NCBI GenBank assembly: GCA_028871775.1
Contig: JAGWMH010000011.1
Location: 1 to 16,721 of the forward strand
DNA from: Betaproteobacteria bacterium
Lineage (GTDB): Bacteria; Pseudomonadota; Gammaproteobacteria; Burkholderiales; Gallionellaceae
DNA: 16,721 bases
Direction: 5' to 3'
The notes under the pieces are model-generated. The model was not told the origin of the DNA. It searched no databases and saw nothing but the letters and a program-made list of their open reading frames with translations. Positions 1 to 16,721 of the stretch are shown here, piece after piece. The position numbers were made by a program, and so were the translations under genes. The first letter of the stretch is position 1, and each line of letters starts with the position of its first letter.

Positions 1-149
1 CCGGCGCCGCGTCGATCTGGTCGTAGGCCTTGGCTTCGCCGCCAAATTTCTTCGACAGTACGGTGGTGATCGCCGCCGTCAGGGTGGTCTTGCCGTGGTC
101 CACGTGCCCTATCGTGCCCACGTTCACGTGCGGCTTGGTACGCTCAAAT
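1..149. repeat. 149-bp terminal direct repeat, left copy (inside tuf)
   Basis: Bases 1-149 are identical, base for base, to 16573-16721 in the same orientation. Both copies lie in the 5' part of a tuf gene, so the repeat comes from the duplicated EF-Tu gene. The repeat reaches exactly to both window ends, so its true length cannot be seen here. It could be a piece of two real chromosomal tuf copies or an assembly overlap. Confidence 0.97.
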
Positions 150-163
150 TTACTTTTTGCCAT
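1..163 (-). CDS. tuf: Elongation factor Tu, 5' fragment (tufA position, downstream of fusA)
   Basis: EF-Tu is the cytoplasmic GTPase that carries aminoacyl-tRNA to the ribosomal A site. Only the first 54 codons lie in the window; the gene runs off the left edge. The ATG at 163-161 begins [20 protein letters not shown], followed by the P-loop (G1) motif GHVDHGKT at residues 19-26. An AAGGAA ribosome binding site lies 7 bases upstream (171-176). The start is 24 bp after the fusA stop, so it is very likely cotranscribed with rpsL-rpsG-fusA, the classical tufA position. The visible part is identical in DNA to the other tuf at the right end as far as both can be compared (149 bp), as expected for gene-converted tuf pairs or a collapsed assembly. 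Function is certain; the remainder of the gene cannot be judged. Confidence 0.97.
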   Translation of the reverse strand, partial: MAKSKFERTKPHVNVGTIGHVDHGKTTLTAAITTVLSKKFGGEAKAYDQIDAAP

Positions 164-187
164 GATTACATTCCTTCGATAGTAAAA

Positions 188-2281
188 TTATTTCTTGCTT
201 ATAACCGCTTCGGCCACATTTTTTGGCGCTTCGGTATAGTGCTTGAATTCCATGGTGTAGGTCGCGCGGCCTTGCGTTGCGGAACGCAGAGCCGTGGAAT
301 AACCAAACATTTCCGCCAGCGGTACTTCAGCCTTTACCGTCTTGCCGCCGCCCGCCATATCGTCCATCCCTTGCACCATGCCGCGACGCGAGGACAAATC
401 GCCCATCACCGTACCGGTGTAGTCTTCCGGAGTTTCCACTTCCACCGACATCATCGGCTCAAGCAGCACCGGACTGGCTTTGCGCATCCCATCCTTGAAC
501 GCCATCGAAGCCGCCATCTTGAAGGCGTTTTCGTTGGAGTCCACGTCGTGGTAAGAACCGTCGAACAATGTCACTTTCACGTCCACCACCGGAAAGCCTG
601 CCAACACGCCATTCGGCAGTGTTTCGCGCAAACCCTTTTCGACTGCCGGGATGTATTCGCGCGGAACGGTACCACCCTTGATCGCATCCACAAACTCAAA
701 ACCCTTGCCTGTTTCGTTTGGCTCCATCTTGATCCACACGTGACCGTACTGACCACGACCACCGGACTGCTTGACGAACTTGCCTTCGATCTCGACGCTC
801 TTTTTGATCGCTTCGCGGTAGGCCACCTGTGGCGCACCCACGTTGGCCTCCACGCCGAATTCGCGCTTCATGCGGTCAACCAGAATCTCCAGGTGCAACT
901 CACCCATGCCGGACATGATGGTCTGACCGGATTCTTCGTCGGTGCGCACACGGAACGAAGGATCTTCTGCTGCCAAACGCCCCAGTGCAATGCCCATCTT
1001 CTCCTGGTCTACCTTGGTCTTCGGCTCAACCGCGACGTGAATCACCGGTTCCGGGAATACCATGCGCTCAAGGATGATCGGCTTGTTCGGATCACATAGT
1101 GATTCGCCGGTGGTCACATCTTTCAAACCAATGCAGGCAGCAATATCGCCCGCCAGAATCTCGTCAACCTCTTTGCGCTCGTTTGCGTGCATCTGCACGA
1201 TACGACCGATACGCTCTTTCTTGCCACGAATCGGGTTGTAAACCGTGTCACCCTTCTTCAGCACGCCGGAATAGACGCGCACGAAAGTCAGCTGACCAAC
1301 AAACGGGTCGGTCATCAGCTTGAATGCCAGTGCAGAGAAGTTCTCGCCGTCATCAGCCTTGCGGGATGTCGGAGTACCTTCTTCGGTCTCACCTGTCACA
1401 TCCGGAATATCAACCGGCGCTGGCAAAAACATGATTACAGCATCCAGCATGCGCTGCACACCCTTGTTCTTGAATGCAGAGCCGCACAACATCGGCTGAA
1501 TTTCACAGGCGATGGTACGAGTGCGAATACCAAAAATTATTTGATCTTCCGTCAGATCGCCATTTTCGAGATACTGATTCATCAGCTCCTCGGACGCTTC
1601 GGCGGCCGTCTCGACCATCTTCGCGCGCCACTCATTGGCACTCGCCACCAACTCGGCTGGAATCTCTTTGTACTCGAACTTCATCCCCTGAGAAGCCTCG
1701 TCCCAGATGATGGCTCTCATCTTGATCAGATCAACAACACCAGTGAACCCCTCTTCCGCGCCGATAGGAATCACGAGCGGAACAGGGTTGGCCCTCAGGC
1801 GGGTTTGCATCTGCGCAACCACCTTGAAGAAGTTTGCACCGGTACGGTCCATCTTGTTGACAAATGCCAAGCGCGGCACCTTGTACTTGTTGGCTTGGCG
1901 CCACACGGTCTCGGACTGCGGCTGCACACCACCCACCGCGCAATACACCATGCAGGCGCCGTCCAGTACACGCATGGAACGCTCGACCTCGATGGTGAAG
2001 TCCACGTGCCCAGGGGTATCGATAATATTGAAACGGTGCTCGGGATAGGAGTTGTCCATACCCTTCCAGAAACAAGTGGTCGCTGCAGAAGTAATGGTAA
2101 TACCACGCTCCTGCTCCTGCTCCATCCAGTCCATCGTGGCCGCACCATCGTGCACCTCACCGATCTTGTGGCTCACGCCCGTATAGAACAGGATGCGCTC
2201 GGTGGTCGTGGTCTTGCCTGCGTCAATGTGCGCACTGATGCCGATATTGCGGTACCGCTCGATGGGTGTTTTACGTGCCAC
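188..2281 (-). CDS. fusA: Elongation factor G
   Basis: EF-G is the GTPase that drives translocation of tRNA and mRNA and, with RRF, ribosome recycling. The 697-aa length is normal for the family. Visible motifs are G1 AHIDAGKT at residues 17-24, switch [12 protein letters not shown] at 59-69, G3 DTPGH at 88-92, G4 NKMD at 142-145 and G5 GSAFK at 267-271. The domain IV tip carries the HDVDS segment near residue 580, containing the His that reaches the decoding site. The start codon is GTG (2281-2279), supported by an AGGT Shine-Dalgarno at 2289-2292 with a 7-base spacer and by the usual [16 protein letters not shown]-terminus. It sits 38 bp after rpsG and 24 bp before tuf in the str operon. 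No frameshift or missing motif is seen. Confidence 0.99.
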   Translation of the reverse strand: MARKTPIERYRNIGISAHIDAGKTTTTERILFYTGVSHKIGEVHDGAATMDWMEQEQERGITITSAATTCFWKGMDNSYPEHRFNIIDTPGHVDFTIEVERSMRVLDGACMVYCAVGGVQPQSETVWRQANKYKVPRLAFVNKMDRTGANFFKVVAQMQTRLRANPVPLVIPIGAEEGFTGVVDLIKMRAIIWDEASQGMKFEYKEIPAELVASANEWRAKMVETAAEASEELMNQYLENGDLTEDQIIFGIRTRTIACEIQPMLCGSAFKNKGVQRMLDAVIMFLPAPVDIPDVTGETEEGTPTSRKADDGENFSALAFKLMTDPFVGQLTFVRVYSGVLKKGDTVYNPIRGKKERIGRIVQMHANERKEVDEILAGDIAACIGLKDVTTGESLCDPNKPIILERMVFPEPVIHVAVEPKTKVDQEKMGIALGRLAAEDPSFRVRTDEESGQTIMSGMGELHLEILVDRMKREFGVEANVGAPQVAYREAIKKSVEIEGKFVKQSGGRGQYGHVWIKMEPNETGKGFEFVDAIKGGTVPREYIPAVEKGLRETLPNGVLAGFPVVDVKVTLFDGSYHDVDSNENAFKMAASMAFKDGMRKASPVLLEPMMSVEVETPEDYTGTVMGDLSSRRGMVQGMDDMAGGGKTVKAEVPLAEMFGYSTALRSATQGRATYTMEFKHYTEAPKNVAEAVISKK

Positions 2282-2319
2282 AGTAGTTACCTAACTTAAA
2301 AACTTTCAGAACTTTCAAT

Positions 2320-3191
<872 letters not shown>

Positions 3192-3239
3192 TGTCTAATA
3201 TCCCTAAATATTCCTGTGGCGGCACAACTGTGCTGCGGC

Positions 3240-3276
3240 CAATAATTATCTATATATCAAAATGTTGCAAAAACAA
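3240..3276 (-). promoter_or_regulatory. Candidate promoter for the rpsL-rpsG-fusA-tuf block
   Basis: On the minus strand an AT-rich stretch offers a -35-like TTGTTT (3276-3271) and a -10-like TATAGA (3254-3249) separated by 16 bp. An alternative pair is TTGCAA (3270-3265) with TAATTA (3248-3243). A GC-rich TTGGCCGC stretch follows directly, as in discriminators of stringently controlled ribosomal promoters. The -35 candidate overlaps the T-rich tail of the upstream terminator. Position between rpoC and rpsL fits an str promoter; the exact boxes are by eye. Confidence 0.45.
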
Positions 3277-3277
3277 C

Positions 3278-3317
3278 AGCCGTCACGGCAACCCTGCATT
3301 TTTTTGCCGTGACGGCT
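3278..3317 (-). terminator. Intrinsic terminator or attenuator after rpoC
   Basis: A perfect 14-bp inverted repeat (AGCCGTCACGGCAA at 3278-3291 and its complement at 3304-3317) encloses a 12-nt loop. On the minus strand the stem is followed by GTTGTTTTTGC, so the U-tract starts a few bases late. It lies 48 bp after the rpoC stop and 86 bp before the rpsL start. It probably ends or reduces rif-operon transcription before the str genes. Strength cannot be judged because of the interrupted U-tract. Confidence 0.8.
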
Positions 3318-3364
3318 AAAAAGACCGCGCATTCTAGTGAGGAACGCCAGGCCTGTCAAGCAAG

Positions 3365-7588
<4,224 letters not shown>

Positions 7589-7623
7589 GTGTGACTCCTT
7601 TAAGCCTTATGCCCGAATAGCGT

Positions 7624-11709
<4,086 letters not shown>

Positions 11710-11789
11710 GATATCTCCACGGCCAAGGGAAAACGAAGTTTGCAGGCACAACTTTCAAGCTCTACCTGAACTAAAAAACAATAAACAAA

Positions 11790-11804
11790 AAGCTTTATTA
11801 GCTT
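11790..11804 (-). promoter_or_regulatory. Small AT-rich hairpin in the rplL-rpoB spacer
   Basis: On the minus strand AAGCT-AATAA-AGCTT forms a 5-bp stem followed by a T-rich run of about 20 bases. It lies about 30 bp past the main rplL-rpoB hairpin. It could be a weak second attenuator or an RNA processing site; the short A-U-rich stem makes this uncertain. Confidence 0.35.
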
Positions 11805-11831
11805 GCTGTCCACTATCTTCTTAAAAACGGC

Positions 11832-11861
11832 AAAAGGCTGACGGATGCCCGTCAGCCTTTT
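11832..11861 (-). terminator. Attenuator/terminator hairpin between rplL and rpoB
   Basis: A perfect 13-bp inverted repeat (11832-11844 and 11849-11861; core GGCTGACGG) closes a 4-base loop. On the minus strand it continues CTTTTGCCGTTTTT, giving an interrupted U-tract. E. coli has a partial terminator in the same gap that makes beta/beta' less abundant than L7/L12, and this hairpin occupies the equivalent place 14 bp after the rplL stop. Because rpoB has no obvious promoter of its own here, termination is probably partial (inference). The same stem is followed by T residues on the plus strand, so it could work both ways. Confidence 0.8.
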
Positions 11862-11875
11862 TGCACGCGCAGAAA

Positions 11876-12256
11876 CTACTTGATTTCGGCGACTGCGCCT
11901 GCTTCAGTCAATTGCTTCATGATGGCATCGGCGTCAGCCTTGTTCACGCCTTCCTTCACTGCCTTCGGTGCTCCGTCCACCAGGTCTTTTGCTTCTTTCA
12001 AACCCAAACCGGTGATGGTGCGAACTACCTTGATCGTGTTCACCTTGTTGTCACCAGCGGACTTCAGGATCACAGTGAACTCGGTTTGTTCGGCAGCGGC
12101 AGCTGCACCACCAGCGGCAGCACCGCCAGCGGCAGGCGCAGCCATCGCAGCGGCGGACACGCCGAACTTCTGTTCAATTGCCTTCACCAATTCGTTCAAC
12201 TCCAGCACGGACATGCCGTCCAGCGCTGCCAGAAATGCGTCTTTATCGAATGCCAT
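11876..12256 (-). CDS. rplL: 50S ribosomal protein L7/L12
   Basis: L7/L12 forms the flexible, multi-copy ribosomal stalk that recruits and activates GTPase factors such as EF-Tu and EF-G, both encoded in this window. The 126-aa product has an N-terminal dimerisation and L10-binding part (residues 1-32, [20 protein letters not shown]), an Ala/Gly-rich hinge at about 34-55, and the factor-binding C-terminal domain with [20 protein letters not shown]. The ATG at 12256 has AGGA at 12265-12268. The stop is TAG. It lies 35 bp after rplJ and is followed by the attenuator hairpin before rpoB, which would let it be made in excess over the polymerase subunits. Confidence 0.99.
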   Translation of the reverse strand: MAFDKDAFLAALDGMSVLELNELVKAIEQKFGVSAAAMAAPAAGGAAAGGAAAAAEQTEFTVILKSAGDNKVNTIKVVRTITGLGLKEAKDLVDGAPKAVKEGVNKADADAIMKQLTEAGAVAEIK

Positions 12257-12291
12257 TATATTCTTCCTAAATTGTTAAGTTGTTGTGATAG

Positions 12292-12786
12292 TTAAGCGGC
12301 CACGGACTTCTTTTCGGCCACGGCACCCAGCACGCGAGCCAAGCCGGAGATCGGCGATTGCAGCAAGCCGCACAGTTGCGCCAGCAGCACTTCCTTGGAA
12401 GGTACGGTGGCCAGCGCATTGACGCCTGCCACATCCAGTATCTTGCCGTTGTAAGCGCCAGCCTTGACCACCAGTTTGTCGTTCGTCTTGGCAAACTCAT
12501 GCACCACCTTCGCAGCCGCGACGGCGTCGGCGCTGATGCTGTACACCAGCGGCCCGACCATCTTTTCGGCTAACGCCTCAAAGGGAGTGCCTTGCACCGC
12601 ACGGCGCGCCAGCGTGTTTTTCAACACGTGGAAATACACCCCGGACTTGCGCGCATTGGCACGCAACTTGGTGATGTCGCTGACCTCGATGCCACGGTAC
12701 TCTGCCAGGACGATAGTCTGGGCCTGCGCCACTTGTGCGCTGACCTCGGACACCACCGCCTGTTTTTCCTGCAGATTAAGACCCAA
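12292..12786 (-). CDS. rplJ: 50S ribosomal protein L10
   Basis: L10 anchors the L7/L12 dimers to 23S rRNA at the stalk base and, in complex with L7/L12, represses its own mRNA in many bacteria. The 164-aa product matches the family from [16 protein letters not shown] through the [15 protein letters not shown] motif. The C-terminal helix that binds L7/L12 is present. The start codon is TTG (12786-12784): no in-frame ATG or GTG occurs nearby, GGAGGA at 12792-12797 gives an ideal 5-base spacing, and the next residues align with E. coli MALNLQ. The rare start may hold translation down. It follows a 263-bp leader with an L10-type structure and precedes rplL by 35 bp. Confidence 0.98.
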   Translation of the reverse strand: MGLNLQEKQAVVSEVSAQVAQAQTIVLAEYRGIEVSDITKLRANARKSGVYFHVLKNTLARRAVQGTPFEALAEKMVGPLVYSISADAVAAAKVVHEFAKTNDKLVVKAGAYNGKILDVAGVNALATVPSKEVLLAQLCGLLQSPISGLARVLGAVAEKKSVAA

Positions 12787-12788
12787 AG

Positions 12789-12876
12789 TCTTCCTCCATC
12801 TAAAACCGGAACACTTGCGTGTTCCTTGGTTGATAACAGCGTCCTTAAGTCAGGAAGAAAACCACACAACTTCCTG
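12789..12876 (-). promoter_or_regulatory. Candidate alternative-pairing switch at the rplJ ribosome binding site
   Basis: Three segments on the minus-strand RNA can pair in two exclusive ways. Segment B (CTTCCTG, 12851-12857) pairs with segment A (CAGGAAG, 12870-12876) over 7 bp with a 12-nt loop. B shifted by one base (TCTTCCT, 12852-12858) also pairs perfectly over 7 bp with AGGAAGA (12789-12795), which contains most of the rplJ Shine-Dalgarno. Between them is a hairpin GGAACAC-GCAA-GTGTTCC (12808-12825). The pairing is seen directly; a regulatory role is inference. Confidence 0.45.
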
Positions 12877-12879
12877 CTC

Positions 12880-12968
12880 GCGGGCACACCATCTACGTGG
12901 GCTGACAGGTCACCCCGCCAATTAAACCGTCAACCAACCGCGTTTCCGGTGCCTACGGTCTTTGACAA
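12880..12968 (-). ncRNA. L10-type leader (L10/L7-L12 autoregulatory element)
   Basis: The rplJ leader RNA contains CAAAGACCGTAGGCACCGG (about 12946-12964) and CCCACGTAGATGGTG (12887-12901). Both resemble the conserved parts of the known L10 leader family, which I recall as AGACCGYAGG and CGTAGACGGTG-like. The two parts can close a stem (GGCACC at 12948-12953 with GGTGTGCC at 12883-12890). In known cases the L10-L7/L12 complex binds here and represses rplJ-rplL translation. Placement about 100 bases before the rplJ start fits. Boundaries are approximate and rest on memory of the family consensus. Confidence 0.75.
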
Positions 12969-13002
12969 TCTGCCTATCATGCCAGCAGTCCAAAGATTGC
13001 AA

Positions 13003-13033
13003 GCGGCATGGTTCATTCAACTCACCATGCCGC
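13003..13033 (-). promoter_or_regulatory. Stem-loop just after rplA
   Basis: A perfect 9-bp stem (GCGGCATGG at 13003-13011 and CCATGCCGC at 13025-13033) with a 13-base loop lies 17 bp past the rplA stop. On the minus strand it is followed by TTGCAATCTTTGG, which is not a U-tract, so it is unlikely to be a normal terminator. It could protect the rplK-rplA message from decay or mark a processing site at the start of the rplJ leader. Confidence 0.6.
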
Positions 13034-13049
13034 AAATTCAAATCAGAAC

Positions 13050-13745
13050 TTACCCAACCAAACTGGCTTGTTCAACGCGGATGCCGACGCCCATGGTGCT
13101 GGAGACGGACACCTTTTTCAGGTACACACCCTTGGCAGCAGCGGGTCTGGCCTTGTTCAACGCGTCAATCAGCGCCAGCAGATTTTCGCGCAACGCCTCC
13201 GGCGCGAACGAGGCGCGCCCGATAGTGCATTGCACGATGCCGTTCTTGTCGGTGCGGTACTGTACCTGGCCGGCCTTGGCGTTCTTCACTGCGCCCGCCA
13301 CATCGGCGGTCACCGTGCCCACCTTGGGATTAGGCATCAGGCCGCGCGGGCCGAGTATCTGGCCGAGCTGGCCAACGATGCGCATGGCGTCTGGAGATGC
13401 GATAACCACATCAAAATCCATTTTGCCTGCCTTGATGCTTTCCGCGAGATCTTCGAAACCGACTATATCCGCACCTGCTGCCCTAGCTTCCTCAGCCTTG
13501 GCGCCCTGGGAAAACACGGCCACACGCACGGTTTTGCCGGTGCCCTTGGGCAGCACCACGGAGCCGCGCACCAACTGGTCGGATTTCTTGGCATCAATGC
13601 CGAGATTCACCGCCACGTCTATGGATTCGTCGAACTTCGCCCTGGCGGTTTCTTTCACCAGGTTCAGCGCATCGGCCAGCGGATACAGTTTGTTGCGGTC
13701 CACCTTGGCAGCCAGCGCCTTATAACGTTTGGATACTTGTGCCAT
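13050..13745 (-). CDS. rplA: 50S ribosomal protein L1
   Basis: L1 forms the mobile L1 stalk at the E site and helps release deacylated tRNA. In E. coli it also represses the rplK-rplA mRNA. The 231-aa product starts [20 protein letters not shown] and contains the L1 signature [16 protein letters not shown] at about two thirds of its length. The ATG at 13745 is one base after the rplK stop (TAA at 13749-13747), with its GAGGGGGTG ribosome binding site lying inside the rplK end. That arrangement implies translational coupling. It is followed by a stem-loop and the rplJ leader. No E. coli-type L1 target was recognised. Confidence 0.99.
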   Translation of the reverse strand: MAQVSKRYKALAAKVDRNKLYPLADALNLVKETARAKFDESIDVAVNLGIDAKKSDQLVRGSVVLPKGTGKTVRVAVFSQGAKAEEARAAGADIVGFEDLAESIKAGKMDFDVVIASPDAMRIVGQLGQILGPRGLMPNPKVGTVTADVAGAVKNAKAGQVQYRTDKNGIVQCTIGRASFAPEALRENLLALIDALNKARPAAAKGVYLKKVSVSSTMGVGIRVEQASLVG

Positions 13746-13746
13746 G

Positions 13747-14181
13747 TTATTTCACCCCCTCAACGGTAATGCCCATGCTGCGCGCGCTGCCGGCAATGGT
13801 GCGCACCGCGGCATCCATGTCGGCTGCGGTCAGGTCGGGCATCTTGGTCGTTGCGATGTCTTCCGCCTGCTTGCGGGTCAGTTTGCCTACCTTGTCGGTA
13901 TGGGGCGTCTTGCTGCCCTTCTGCACACCGGCGGCCTTCTTGATCAGAATGGTCGCGGGAGGCGTCTTCATGATGAAGGTGAAGCTCTTGTCCGCGAAGG
14001 CGGTAATCACCACTGGGATCGGCAGACCGGGCTCTACGCCCTGAGTCTGGGCGTTGAACGCCTTGCAGAACTCCATGATGTTCAAACCGCGCTGACCCAA
14101 TGCCGGGCCGATGGGCGGGCTGGGATTTGCCTTGCCAGCGGGCACTTGCAGCTTGATATAGCCGACTATTTTCTTTGCCAC
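13747..14181 (-). CDS. rplK: 50S ribosomal protein L11
   Basis: L11 forms the GTPase-associated centre with 23S rRNA and is needed for RelA-dependent stringent signalling. The 144-aa product has the proline-rich N-terminal segment [20 protein letters not shown], the target area of thiostrepton-type drugs, and the C-terminal rRNA-binding end [15 protein letters not shown]. The start is GTG at 14181-14179 (product [16 protein letters not shown]), with a strong AAGGAG at 14189-14194 and a 7-base spacer. An upstream in-frame extension to 14232 lacks family similarity and runs into the palindromic element, so it was rejected. It is coupled to rplA. Its upstream gap holds no clear promoter, so it is probably reached from nusG. 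Confidence 0.98.
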   Translation of the reverse strand: MAKKIVGYIKLQVPAGKANPSPPIGPALGQRGLNIMEFCKAFNAQTQGVEPGLPIPVVITAFADKSFTFIMKTPPATILIKKAAGVQKGSKTPHTDKVGKLTRKQAEDIATTKMPDLTAADMDAAVRTIAGSARSMGITVEGVK

Positions 14182-14218
14182 GTTACTACTCCTTATCAGT
14201 GGGTTAAACGCATACCGC

Positions 14219-14363
14219 AAAGAACGTTCCAAAACCTACTACGCGACTCGATTGCTGCGTTGCGCGGTACTCGCTTCCTCGCCTACCCAATGGTATGTCT
14301 CGGTCGCTGCGTTCCGTGCGCCTTGCACTCAAGCCGCTCGCTACGGTTTTTGGAACGTTCTTT
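14219..14363. repeat. 145-bp palindromic element in the nusG-rplK spacer
   Basis: The ends are inverted copies of AAAGAACGTTCCAAAA (14219-14234 and 14348-14363), 16 bp perfect, extending by a further CC/GG with one extra A/T. The interior holds an imperfect direct duplication: AACGCAGCAATCGAGTC (minus strand of 14245-14261) and AACGCAGCGACCGAGAC (14297-14313) match at 14 of 17 positions. GC-rich AGCGAG/GGCGAG motifs recur. No open frame of its own and no clear target duplication are seen. It looks like a small non-coding repeat (REP/BIME- or MITE-like), but the family was not identified. As RNA it would fold into a long hairpin between nusG and rplK. Confidence 0.7.
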
Positions 14364-14429
14364 CAATACGCTCCCCGTTAAAAAACACTACATCTACCAC
14401 TCAACCCTGAATCACCAGGGCTGCATTCA

Positions 14430-14963
14430 TCAGGCTTTTTCGACTTGCCCGAAATCCAGTTCCACGGGTGTCGAGCGCCCGAAAATGGTCACCGCAACCT
14501 TCAGTTTGTTCTTGTCGTAATTGACGCCTTCCACCGTGCCGTGGAAATCGGTGAATGGGCCTTCCTTGACACGCACCGCTTCGCCCACCTCGAACAGCAC
14601 CTTGGGCCTGGGCTTCTCCACCCCGGCCTGCATTTGCTGCATGATATTCTGCACTTCTTTTTCGCTGATGGGCGTAGGCTTCATCGCCGAACCGCCCAGA
14701 AACCCGGTCACCTTGGGTGTGCTCTTGACCAGATGCCAGCTTTCATCGGTCATGTCCATTTCGACCAGCACATAACCAGGGAAAAATTTACGCTCGCTGA
14801 TGTTTTTCTGGCCGGACTTCAGCTCCACCACCTCTTCCACCGGCACCAGTATCTGGCCGAATTTATCTTCCATGCCGGCGCGCGCGATGCGCTCTAGCAG
14901 GGCGCGCTGCACGCTTTTCTCAAACTGCGAGTACGTATGAACAACATACCAACGCTTTGTCAT
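14430..14963 (-). CDS. nusG: Transcription termination/antitermination protein NusG
   Basis: NusG binds RNA polymerase at the clamp (beta' side) through its NGN domain, reduces pausing, and links polymerase to Rho or to ribosomal S10 through its KOW domain. The 177-aa product starts [20 protein letters not shown], with the NGN core through [15 protein letters not shown], and ends with a KOW domain (about 123-150, [19 protein letters not shown]) and [16 protein letters not shown]. The ATG at 14963 shares its first base with the last base of the secE TGA stop (TGATG), with GGAG at 14970-14973 and a 6-base spacer. A GTG one codon upstream would leave only 3 bases to the ribosome binding site and was not chosen. 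It is cotranscribed with secE. Confidence 0.98.
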   Translation of the reverse strand: MTKRWYVVHTYSQFEKSVQRALLERIARAGMEDKFGQILVPVEEVVELKSGQKNISERKFFPGYVLVEMDMTDESWHLVKSTPKVTGFLGGSAMKPTPISEKEVQNIMQQMQAGVEKPRPKVLFEVGEAVRVKEGPFTDFHGTVEGVNYDKNKLKVAVTIFGRSTPVELDFGQVEKA

Positions 14964-15310
14964 CACTCACTCCGCCCCATCAGTTTATTGACCAACAACA
15001 TCAGGCTGGCATCGACCATCCACAAGAACAGCGCCATGATCACCGCGAACATGATCACTATGGCTGTAGTCTGCATGGTTTCCTTGCGCGTCGGCCACAC
15101 CACACGCTTGGCCTCGGCCACGGATTCCTTGCCGAACATGAACAGGCGCTTGCCCGGCTCAGTCGTCCAGCCCACTGCAACCGCCAGCAACATACCCGAC
15201 AACACCGACGCCAGCTTCACTATGGCAGCGCTTTCGTGCAACGCATAAAACCCAGCAATACCCGCTATAACCAGCAGGAAAGCCACGCCTAATTTAATTT
15301 TGTCCGTCAT
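14963..15310 (-). CDS. secE: Preprotein translocase subunit SecE
   Basis: SecE is the inner-membrane subunit that clamps SecY in the SecYEG export channel. The product is 115 aa from the ATG at 15310 ([20 protein letters not shown]). Three membrane segments are visible at about 7-24, 30-48 and 81-104, with the conserved cytoplasmic amphipathic helix and WPTR motif at 72-75, as in three-span proteobacterial SecE. A longer start at 15340 would add ten residues (MAIQVTDRTR) that use rare ATA and AGA codons and has no Shine-Dalgarno, so 15310 is preferred, although its own ribosome binding site is also weak. It follows tRNA-Trp and overlaps nusG by one base. The start is the only uncertain point. 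Confidence 0.95.
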   Translation of the reverse strand: MTDKIKLGVAFLLVIAGIAGFYALHESAAIVKLASVLSGMLLAVAVGWTTEPGKRLFMFGKESVAEAKRVVWPTRKETMQTTAIVIMFAVIMALFLWMVDASLMLLVNKLMGRSE

Positions 15311-15364
15311 GCGCGTTCTATCCGTTACCTGTATGGCCATTATTTATACGGCCGTTTACTTGTG

Positions 15365-15440
15365 TGGCAGGCCAGGAGGGTCTCGAACCCCCAACCCTCG
15401 GTTTTGGAGACCGATACTCTACCAATTGAGCTACTGGCCT
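15365..15440 (-). tRNA. trnW: tRNA-Trp (anticodon CCA)
   Basis: The minus strand reads as a full cloverleaf: acceptor AGGCCAG pairs with CTGGCCT, D-arm GCTCAATTGGTAGAGT, anticodon stem CGGTC/ACCG region with loop CTCCAAA (anticodon CCA), and T-arm GGGGGTTCGAGACCC. The discriminator G and the CCA tail (GCCA, 15368-15365) are encoded. It sits between tuf and secE, its usual position in related bacteria, and must be cut from a tuf-tRNA-secE transcript. Confidence 0.98.
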
Positions 15441-15458
15441 AAAAACAGTTGATAGTCT

Positions 15459-15520
15459 TTAGTCGCTAGCCGTTAGTTGGTATTGTCCGCTGCGCGGATT
15501 TTGCTTTAACTAGCGACTAA
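15459..15520. repeat. Dyad repeat in the tuf-tRNA-Trp spacer
   Basis: An 11-bp perfect inverted repeat (TTAGTCGCTAG at 15459-15469 and CTAGCGACTAA at 15510-15520) encloses a second small hairpin TCCGC-TGC-GCGGA (15486-15498). Degenerate copies of a GTTAG/CTAAC word flank both arms. The rest of the 104-bp spacer between tuf and the tRNA holds no gene. On the minus strand a T5 run lies directly before the tRNA, too far from the stem for a standard terminator. Possible roles are a processing signal between tuf and tRNA-Trp or a decayed short repeat. Confidence 0.55.
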
Positions 15521-15544
15521 CGTCTAATGGCTTACGACTGGTTC

Positions 15545-16721
<1,177 letters not shown>

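Noticed and set aside
1187..2299. 370-codon open frame on the plus strand opposite fusA
   Set aside because: It is in codon register with fusA, a shadow of its codon bias, and has no family resemblance.
11710..11751. N-terminal extension of rpoB by 14 residues
   Set aside because: The ATG at 11709 has a good ribosome binding site and matches the conserved beta N-terminus; the extra residues do not.
12592..13725. Plus-strand open frame of 377 codons across the rplJ-rplA spacer and rplA
   Set aside because: It mostly mirrors rplA and rplJ and crosses the structured leader; the protein is low-complexity and antisense-like, and the leader is better explained as RNA.
14182..14232. N-terminal extension of rplK by 17 residues
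   Set aside because: The GTG at 14181 has an ideal ribosome binding site and the family N-terminus; the extension overlaps the palindromic element.
13729..14520. Plus-strand open frame across rplK and the palindromic element
   Set aside because: It covers rplK, the nusG end and the repeat in antisense, with no domain and no convincing start.

Overview
The window is one continuous stretch of the bacterial transcription/translation core, with every gene on the minus strand: tuf - tRNA-Trp - secE - nusG - rplK - rplA - rplJ - rplL - rpoB - rpoC - rpsL - rpsG - fusA - tuf. This is the fused rif-str cluster in the order known from Betaproteobacteria. The proteins look betaproteobacterial: a 1407-aa beta', a 1361-aa beta, a 156-aa S7 and a 144-aa L11. 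The GC-rich codon use and small intergenic repeats suggest a Nitrosomonadales or Gallionellaceae-like organism, but that placement is inference; no search was run.

Layout in transcription order (high to low coordinates). A tuf gene, cut 14 bases short of its start codon by the window edge, occupies 15545-16721. A spacer with a dyad repeat, a CCA-anticodon tRNA-Trp (15365-15440), secE and nusG follow; the last two overlap by one base. The 248-bp nusG-rplK spacer holds a 145-bp palindromic element. rplK and rplA are one base apart, then comes a 263-bp leader for rplJ resembling the L10 autoregulatory leader, then rplJ and rplL. A hairpin with T-rich tails separates rplL from rpoB, matching the position of the Escherichia coli attenuator. 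rpoB and rpoC are 35 bp apart. A 14-bp-stem terminator and a candidate promoter separate rpoC from the str genes rpsL, rpsG and fusA. A second tuf begins at 163 and runs off the left edge.

The genes work together. RNA polymerase beta and beta' are made downstream of the ribosomal stalk proteins L10 and L7/L12 and of L11 and L1. NusG links transcription to translation, SecE is part of the protein export channel, and S12, S7, EF-G and EF-Tu serve decoding, translocation and aminoacyl-tRNA delivery. Regulation visible in the DNA is mostly at RNA level: the L10-type leader, a possible RBS-sequestering switch, hairpins between blocks, and start/stop coupling.

No new defence, mobile or metabolic system is visible. 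The points worth a second look are the exact 149-bp direct repeat at the two window ends (from the tuf duplication, able to mimic a circular element), the palindromic element between nusG and rplK, the dyad repeat before tRNA-Trp, the rplJ leader switch, and non-ATG starts in three highly expressed genes. The very long plus-strand open frames opposite rpoB, rpoC and fusA are codon-register shadows.
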